Assembly (NCBI GenBank): GCA_030844565.1
Contig: JAUUNK010000145.1
Coordinates: 1-12,480 of the forward strand
DNA: 12,480 nt
Direction of reading: 5' to 3'
From: Bacteroides ovatus
GTDB lineage: Bacteria > Bacteroidota > Bacteroidia > Bacteroidales > Bacteroidaceae
Position 1 is the stretch's first letter. Every line of letters begins with the position of its first letter. The notes beneath the pieces were generated by a model. It did not search any database. It was not told where the DNA came from and saw only the letters and a program-made list of their open reading frames with translations. Below, in pieces: positions 6,859 to 12,480 of the stretch. The position numbers and the translations under genes were made by a program.

Positions 6859-9800
6859 TCAACTGTTTTTAGTTCGGTGACTTATACGCCTTTTAAATCT
6901 TTCGAGAACATAATACACACAAGGAATCACCATTAAACTCATCAGAGTAGAAGTTATCAGCCCTCCGATAACAGCAATAGCCATCGGCGAACGGAGAGAA
7001 GCACCTTCACCAAAGCTGAATGTCATGGGAAGCATAGCCAGAATCGTAGTCAAAGTAGTCATGATGATGGGCCGGATACGTTGTTGTCCCGCCTCCACAA
7101 TAGCATCGGTCAATTCCATACCTGCCTGACTAAGTTGGTTGATGCGGTCTACCAAAATAATAGAATTATTGACGGCAATACCTCCCAACATTACGATACC
7201 TATAACTCCCATCATATTTATTGTTGTTCCGGTAATAAAGAAAAGCAAAATAGCACCTACTACAGCCAGAGGAATAGTCAGCAGAATCGTAAAGGGATGC
7301 AACAATGATTCAAACTGTGAAGCCATCACCATATAGACCAGCACCACAGAAAGTATCAAAGCAAACAACAAACTATGCATAGACTCTTGCCGTTTCTCTT
7401 CTTCTCCGGTCACTGTTATGGTATAATTAGCAGGTAACTCAATGCCTTTTACTGTCTGGCGCACTTGCGCTGCCACTTTGTCGAGTGATTTTCCTGATTC
7501 TATATTAGCCATGACTTTACCAATGCGGCTTTGGTTACGACGTAGAATCTCTTTGGGTCCTTGTCCGTATGTAATAGTAGCAATCTCCTGTAATACAAAC
7601 TCCTGTGTGCCGCTTTTAATGATAAGAGCTCCTAAGGAACTTAATGGGATATCCGGAACTTTAATCACAATATCGCGCATTTCACCACGATATTCCATCT
7701 TACCGACATCTTTACCACTCAGCTGTTGCTTCAATTGTTCAATCACCATAGCTACGGTCAAATTGTTAATGCCGGCTATAGTACGGTCAATTGAAATCAC
7801 CACTTCCGGCGCCCCGTCTTCAATGGAAGTAAATATATCATATAATCCGTTTATTTCCGAAACTCGCTCTTTTACCTCTTCACTAATTCTAGTTATCTCA
7901 TCCAGTTCTTCTCCTTTGACTTCTACCACAATAGGTGCTCCTTCACTTCCTAAAAGTGAACTCAAAGAATTTTCATCCTGTTGAATCGTTAATTCTAATC
8001 CATCGGGATTTTTTGCCAATTCAACAAATTGAGCAATTACCCTTTCGGGCGGAAGTGTACATGCCGACGAAAGAATAACTTTCATCATCGCCGTATTCTC
8101 TCCTTCAAAGATTGAATTTTCAGATCCGCTTCCTTCTCCGATATGACTATATACCGTACATAAAGAGTCACCTCCTACAATTGTATATAGCAGTTCTTCC
8201 AGATTACCTACAGCGGCAGAAGTGCGCTCCATCCTCGTACCTTCAGGCATTTTTATGACAGCAGTAAAAGTCTTGCTTTCCGCTCTCGGCATAAATTCAG
8301 TGCCGATAAAGGGAGTCAGCAAACCGGTTATAACAAGCAATAGTACAGCCATACCAATAACCCACCAACGATGTTGCACCAATTTACGAAGTATTTTACT
8401 ATACCCTGTAATACGGATAGACTTCACCTCTTCCATTTTTATTTTCTTACCGGAGAGCTGTATATACAACATTGGAATCACTAAAATAGCTACAAACAGG
8501 GAAGATACCAGAGAGAAAGTCACAGTCCAAGCCTGATCCTTAAATAATTCCCCTGAAGCCCCATGAAGATAAACAATCGGAAGAAATACGACGATGGTTG
8601 TCAAGGTAGAAGCTATTACTGCATTTGCCACTTCTGCGGTGCCGGTAACCACAGCCTCTTTAATGCTCAATCCTTTCTCCTGATTTCGGAAAATACTTTC
8701 TATGACTACAATGGCATTATCTACTAGCATACCTGCCCCAAGCGCCAAACCTCCCAACGTCATAACATTGAGAGTAAGCCCGTTAAAAAACATCAGGTTG
8801 AAAGTTGCTATAATCGAGATAGGAATAGAGAGACTGACAATTAATGTTGTTCCCATCCGACGAAGAAAAACAAACAATACAAAGATAGCAAGCACAATAC
8901 CCAATATAGCACTGCTTTTTACTTCTCCTATAGCACTTTTTATAAAAGTACCCTGATTGGAGATTACCTGAAAATGATACCCCGGTAGAGCATTCTCTAT
9001 TACTGCCAACCGATTGGCTACTTCATCCACCACTTTTACGGTGTTAAAACGCATCTCCTTATGTATAGACAAGCCTATGCTGCGTTTACCATTAATGCGT
9101 ACAATATTTTTCGGACGAGCATTTGCAAATTGTACTTTCGCTACTTCTTTCAGGAAAATAGGAGCTTTATTAGTATCAGTACCGCCGGTTTCCGAAGTAG
9201 CTTTTCCCGAAGTAGTCTCTTGCTGTATCGGTTTGTATCCGACAATTAGATTCTCAAAATCGGCTTCTGTACTAAATAAACTTGAACTCTTTACCAGATA
9301 TTGCAATCCTAATTCACTTACCCGTCCACCGGATATGCTCTGATTATTAGACTCAATGCGGGAAGCAATATCTTCTATTTTCAGTTGAAAAGCATCCAAC
9401 TTATAAGGATCTGTCTGAATGGTGAGAGTGCTCACTTCTTCTCCCGACAAAGTGACCTCGGCTACGCCCTCTAAACGAATCAATTCATTACGGATGTAAC
9501 TTTCTGCTATTTTTCGCAATTCTGCCATATCTGTAATATTTTGGTGAGACATGCCAACCAAAACAACCGGTGACAGATTTACATCATGTTGCGTAATCTT
9601 CAGTTCAGTAATATCCTTATTTTGAGTAAATGGATTCATAGCTTTCTGCAAATCGAGGAAAGCTTCATCCATATCTTTAGTCCAAGTATACTCTACAGTT
9701 ATACGGGCTGTTCCGGCTTTGATTACGGAAGAGACTTGGGTAACGTCACTCTGCCGAATAGCCATAGACTCGATATTTTTCACAAATTGCTTTTCAATCT

Positions 9801-9975
9801 CTTCCGGAGGACGTTCACCGGCTTTTAGCTCGATAAACAAGCGAGGATTGTTCAGATTAGGCAATAAGTCTACGCTCAACTGATCGTATGACACCTTTCC
9901 CAACAGCAAGAGGGCAAATACAATCATACAAATCGTAACCGGATTGCCTACTGCAAATTTGATTATATTCTTCAT
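6859..9975 (-). CDS. RND efflux transporter permease subunit (AcrB/CzcA superfamily)
   Basis: At 1038 residues the protein has the normal length for an RND pump. The first helix follows MKNIIKFAVGNPVTICM, the usual start of the family. TM2-TM6 lie at about 355-505 and TM8-TM12 at about 866-1022, separated by two large periplasmic loops. TM4 carries GMLVDNAIVVIES (D419, N420) and TM10 GGIAVNNSIILVD (N936, N937). Thus the first proton-relay aspartate of AcrB (D407) is kept, but N stands at the D408 and K940 positions. RIRPIIMTTLTTILAMLP (967-984) is a second typical block. It would export substrates from the inner membrane or periplasm through the adaptor and channel encoded just upstream, driven by protons. 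A 12-base gap separates it from the adaptor gene, and its TGA (6859-6861) ends 2 bases before the next ATG. A Ser/Thr/Gly-rich insert (about 251-271) lies in the first periplasmic loop. The family call is sure; the substrate is not known. Confidence 0.95.
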   Translation of the reverse strand: MKNIIKFAVGNPVTICMIVFALLLLGKVSYDQLSVDLLPNLNNPRLFIELKAGERPPEEIEKQFVKNIESMAIRQSDVTQVSSVIKAGTARITVEYTWTKDMDEAFLDLQKAMNPFTQNKDITELKITQHDVNLSPVVLVGMSHQNITDMAELRKIAESYIRNELIRLEGVAEVTLSGEEVSTLTIQTDPYKLDAFQLKIEDIASRIESNNQSISGGRVSELGLQYLVKSSSLFSTEADFENLIVGYKPIQQETTSGKATSETGGTDTNKAPIFLKEVAKVQFANARPKNIVRINGKRSIGLSIHKEMRFNTVKVVDEVANRLAVIENALPGYHFQVISNQGTFIKSAIGEVKSSAILGIVLAIFVLFVFLRRMGTTLIVSLSIPISIIATFNLMFFNGLTLNVMTLGGLALGAGMLVDNAIVVIESIFRNQEKGLSIKEAVVTGTAEVANAVIASTLTTIVVFLPIVYLHGASGELFKDQAWTVTFSLVSSLFVAILVIPMLYIQLSGKKIKMEEVKSIRITGYSKILRKLVQHRWWVIGMAVLLLVITGLLTPFIGTEFMPRAESKTFTAVIKMPEGTRMERTSAAVGNLEELLYTIVGGDSLCTVYSHIGEGSGSENSIFEGENTAMMKVILSSACTLPPERVIAQFVELAKNPDGLELTIQQDENSLSSLLGSEGAPIVVEVKGEELDEITRISEEVKERVSEINGLYDIFTSIEDGAPEVVISIDRTIAGINNLTVAMVIEQLKQQLSGKDVGKMEYRGEMRDIVIKVPDIPLSSLGALIIKSGTQEFVLQEIATITYGQGPKEILRRNQSRIGKVMANIESGKSLDKVAAQVRQTVKGIELPANYTITVTGEEEKRQESMHSLLFALILSVVLVYMVMASQFESLLHPFTILLTIPLAVVGAILLFFITGTTINMMGVIGIVMLGGIAVNNSIILVDRINQLSQAGMELTDAIVEAGQQRIRPIIMTTLTTILAMLPMTFSFGEGASLRSPMAIAVIGGLITSTLMSLMVIPCVYYVLERFKRRISHRTKNS

Positions 9976-9987
9976 AAGTATTCTCTA

Positions 9988-11049
9988 TTACTTTTGAATC
10001 TTCACTTTCGCATCTTCTTTCAGTGTTTCGAACCCTTTCACTACGAGGTTGTCGTTCACATTGAGACCAGCTAAAATTTCGATATTGTATTCATCTTCCA
10101 TACCTGTTCTCAAATTTCGTATTTTTGCAGTGTTTTTCTCTACAATATATACATATTTCCGATTATGATTAGATAATATTACGTCTTTAGGGATAATGAT
10201 AGCACTATCGGCTCTATCTACTACAATATCTGCTTTGGCAAACATGCCCGGACGCAGCTTCAGTTGATTATTATCAATCAAAATTTTCCCTTTAAAAGTA
10301 CGTGTCTCTGTGCTAATGGCAGGAGACAGTTCACTGATTTTCCCTTTTAATGTATCTCCAGGAATGGTATAATGGGTTATATATACCGGCTGTAGCTCCT
10401 TCACATACCGGATACTGCTTTCGGGTAGATTAATATCCATATACATTTTATCATAAGCCATCAAACTGACCATCGGTTTCCCTTGTTCCACTCTAATATC
10501 AGTTGTGTAGTGAGGTAAATCAACAATTACTCCATCAAACGGCGCTTTTACTTTCATCTTCTCCAAGTTAAGCTTGGCGTTCTCATAGTCGTAGCGGGCA
10601 TTCGTCACTTTTACTTCCGTATTTCTCATTTCACTCATTGTCACCCCTCCTTTCTCATAGAGAGCTTTCTGCTTTGATTGTTCCTGTTCCGAAATCTCAA
10701 GGCTTAGTTTCTTTGCGTCAATGGCAATTCCGTTTTCATATTCTTTGTCTTCGAGTTGGATAATCAGTTCTCCTTTGTTCACTTTATCTCCCATTTTGAA
10801 GGGTTTTCCAGTTCGCGGATTTGTGAGAAGTTTATAAAATCCACTCATTTCGGAGTTTAAAGATACTCCGTAAGTAGGTTGTACTGTCCCGGTTGTATTT
10901 ATCAATTTACTGATGGAACCTTTTTTAAGTTCAATAACAGATACGGGAGTAGCGATGTTATTGGGTGCATTCTGTGGTCTATCGCTACAGCTACTTAATA
11001 ATATAGTTGCTAGTAAGGAAGATGCAATTAAAATGTGATACTGTTTCAT
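9988..11049 (-). CDS. Efflux RND transporter periplasmic adaptor subunit, lipoprotein
   Basis: This 353-residue membrane-fusion protein starts with a short signal peptide ending in the lipobox LLSSC, so Cys21 would be lipidated and anchor it in the inner membrane facing the periplasm. The domains in order are a first half of the lipoyl/barrel-sandwich domain (about 55-103, with GDKVNKGELIIQLED), an alpha-helical hairpin (about 104-166, shorter than in AcrA), a second lipoyl half with MKVKAPFDGVI (165-175), a beta-barrel (about 200-280, with LRPGMFAKADI) and a membrane-proximal domain to the end. It would bridge the RND subunit(s) to the outer-membrane channel. Seven bases separate its ATG from the upstream stop, and GCAGGCC just before the ATG is a possible weak ribosome-binding site. 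It is the only adaptor in the window, so both RND genes and the ABC part may share it. Confidence 0.94.
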   Translation of the reverse strand: MKQYHILIASSLLATILLSSCSDRPQNAPNNIATPVSVIELKKGSISKLINTTGTVQPTYGVSLNSEMSGFYKLLTNPRTGKPFKMGDKVNKGELIIQLEDKEYENGIAIDAKKLSLEISEQEQSKQKALYEKGGVTMSEMRNTEVKVTNARYDYENAKLNLEKMKVKAPFDGVIVDLPHYTTDIRVEQGKPMVSLMAYDKMYMDINLPESSIRYVKELQPVYITHYTIPGDTLKGKISELSPAISTETRTFKGKILIDNNQLKLRPGMFAKADIVVDRADSAIIIPKDVILSNHNRKYVYIVEKNTAKIRNLRTGMEDEYNIEILAGLNVNDNLVVKGFETLKEDAKVKIQK

Positions 11050-11056
11050 GGCCTGC

Positions 11057-12480
11057 TTATTTTTTATCGATTATATCTTTCATTGGAACAATAGGAGTAT
11101 TTTTATCAAAGTCATACAATGAAAGAATTTTGAGATTAAGTAATTCTATTCTGTAGTTAATCAATGCTTGCGTATAAGCTGTTTTTTTATTCGAAAGTTG
11201 GGCTTGGAATTGACTCATTTCCATACCGGTAATGTCGCCTTCGCGATAACGGGTCTGATTTAAATCGTAAGTTAATTGGGCATTTTGCACATTTTGCTCA
11301 GCTATCTTAATCTGTGTCCGAAGATTCTCCAAGCTACGCCACACTTGGCGAATATTCAGTTCGATATCTACCTTCTCTTCATAAAACTCAAGTTCATTGA
11401 TTCTTTGCGCCATCTTTTGTGCCTTGATTCGCGCTTTTTTCTCTCCCCAATCGAAAATAGGAACAGTAAAGCTGATAGATACTCGCGGATTTTGTGTGGG
11501 GTTATCAAACATTTTGTTCAAATGACGATTATCCCCCATTAATCCAAAAGACACCGAAATGTCTCCTTTAAATTCATTTAATGCTTTGGTTTTAATCATA
11601 TCGAACTCGAGTTCTTTACTTTCTATTTCACGTTGCCGAAGCTCCAATCGCGAACCGAGTCCGTGTGCTATAGCTTGTTCCAGATTTACTTTAATAGGTT
11701 TTATATCGACTTTGGCAAACACAATAATTTCCTCATCCAGTTTCATTCCTAATGTTTGCTTGAGTTTATCTTTGGCATTCTCCAAGTTAACCTGGCTTTC
11801 ATCTACTGACGAACGGGCTGTAGCAAGATTCAACTCTGCCTGAAAGAATTCGTCTTTAGCTGCTAAATCTGCTTCTACTTTATTCTTTATTATATCATAG
11901 CTTTGTTGGGCATTTATCAATTCTTCCTTACTAATCTCCAGATTACTCTGTGCCATATAAACCGAGTAGAACTGGTCAGTTATGCTTTTTTCTGTATTCA
12001 GGCGTTGTAGTGCGTAACTTATATTGGCATTCTCATAATCATATTCAATTTGCTTCAACTCCATCTTGCGCTTATTATAAGTGAAAATAGGCTGTGTGAG
12101 CTGCAAGTAAAGGTCATTACTGAATGCTTGGTTACTGGTCTTGTTACCTTCGAGAATAGAGTTATTATCTTGCCATCCAAATCGGTTTATCAAAGAAATT
12201 GTACCATCGGTCCATAAGATAGGCTGATCCACTTGAAAAGTCCCGCTAGTGTTGAAGGTTTCATTCGTATACCACTGGGACAAACGATTGTCAAAACGCC
12301 TATTTTTATTATAATCCACAGGATTCAAATTCAATGAGAACCGCGATTTTAACGAAGCTTTCTGCGCAATCAGATTCTGTTTATATCTCTCCAAATTCAT
12401 ATAAGAACGGCGAAGAGAAGGACTGTTCTCCTGCGCAATCTCCATTGCCTTGTCAATTGTTAAGGGAATCTGTCCTTGCG
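11057..12480 (-). CDS. TolC-family outer membrane efflux channel, N-terminus outside window
   Basis: The frame is open to the right edge of the window. Upstream of the internal ATG at 12445 it reads QGQIPLTIDKA and continues into MEIAQENSPSLRR, the usual LTLEEAVE.AL..NP.L opening of TolC-family proteins. The real start and signal peptide must therefore lie beyond 12480, and about 473 residues are visible. Two structurally equivalent halves can be seen, each beginning with a beta-strand ending QPIF or VPIF (about residues 118-121 and 326-330 from that ATG) and running into long charged helices rich in A, E, K and Q. These form the periplasmic tunnel of the trimer. The C-terminal end (LNLKILSLYDF) is typical. 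The strand order and pairing with the adjacent adaptor support a role as exit duct. It is the first visible gene of the operon; the promoter must be upstream, outside the window. Confidence 0.93.
   Translation of the reverse strand, partial: QGQIPLTIDKAMEIAQENSPSLRRSYMNLERYKQNLIAQKASLKSRFSLNLNPVDYNKNRRFDNRLSQWYTNETFNTSGTFQVDQPILWTDGTISLINRFGWQDNNSILEGNKTSNQAFSNDLYLQLTQPIFTYNKRKMELKQIEYDYENANISYALQRLNTEKSITDQFYSVYMAQSNLEISKEELINAQQSYDIIKNKVEADLAAKDEFFQAELNLATARSSVDESQVNLENAKDKLKQTLGMKLDEEIIVFAKVDIKPIKVNLEQAIAHGLGSRLELRQREIESKELEFDMIKTKALNEFKGDISVSFGLMGDNRHLNKMFDNPTQNPRVSISFTVPIFDWGEKKARIKAQKMAQRINELEFYEEKVDIELNIRQVWRSLENLRTQIKIAEQNVQNAQLTYDLNQTRYREGDITGMEMSQFQAQLSNKKTAYTQALINYRIELLNLKILSLYDFDKNTPIVPMKDIIDKK

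Noticed and set aside
7442..7984. Plus-strand open frame of 180 codons antisense to the stand-alone RND gene
   Set aside because: The Ser/Ile/Thr-rich translation is what the complement of a membrane-protein gene gives; the sense frame is a full, conserved RND protein.

Overview
The window looks like a piece of a Bacteroidales chromosome, most likely Bacteroides or a close relative. The basis is moderate-to-low GC, A-rich leaders with mostly weak Shine-Dalgarno sequences, an ExuT-like sugar-acid transporter of a kind familiar from Bacteroides, and CzcA/AcrB-like pumps with the D-N / N-N membrane motifs I associate with this phylum. The genus is inferred from general familiarity; no marker gene is present.

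Layout. Bases 2-1204 (+) hold the 3' part of an MFS transporter of the hexuronate (ExuT/ACS) type, whose N-terminus lies outside the window. It is followed by a strong hairpin terminator (1225-1267) and a compact element of related inverted and direct repeats (1281-1388). All remaining sequence is one minus-strand gene cluster, read right to left and convergent with the MFS gene. It encodes a TolC-type outer-membrane channel (11057-12480, start outside the window), a lipoprotein periplasmic adaptor (9988-11049), a stand-alone RND pump subunit (6859-9975), a giant RND-ABC fusion protein (2147-6856) and an ABC-2-type membrane permease (1418-2131). Gaps between these genes are only 2-15 bases, so they are almost certainly one operon. 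Its promoter and any regulator lie beyond the right edge.

How the genes fit together. Outer-membrane channel, adaptor and RND subunit would form a normal proton-driven tripartite efflux pump. The unusual part is the fourth gene. It encodes a full-length RND subunit, two extra membrane helices, a strand that looks like the beginning of an ABC nucleotide-binding domain (the A-loop strand), four more membrane helices, and then the rest of a complete ABC ATPase with Walker A, Q-loop, signature, Walker B and H-loop. The next gene is a six-helix ABC-2 permease, a natural partner for that ATPase. The operon therefore appears to combine a proton-driven RND exporter and an ATP-driven ABC exporter in one envelope-spanning machine. 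This is the most interesting content of the window. The substrate cannot be read from the sequence.
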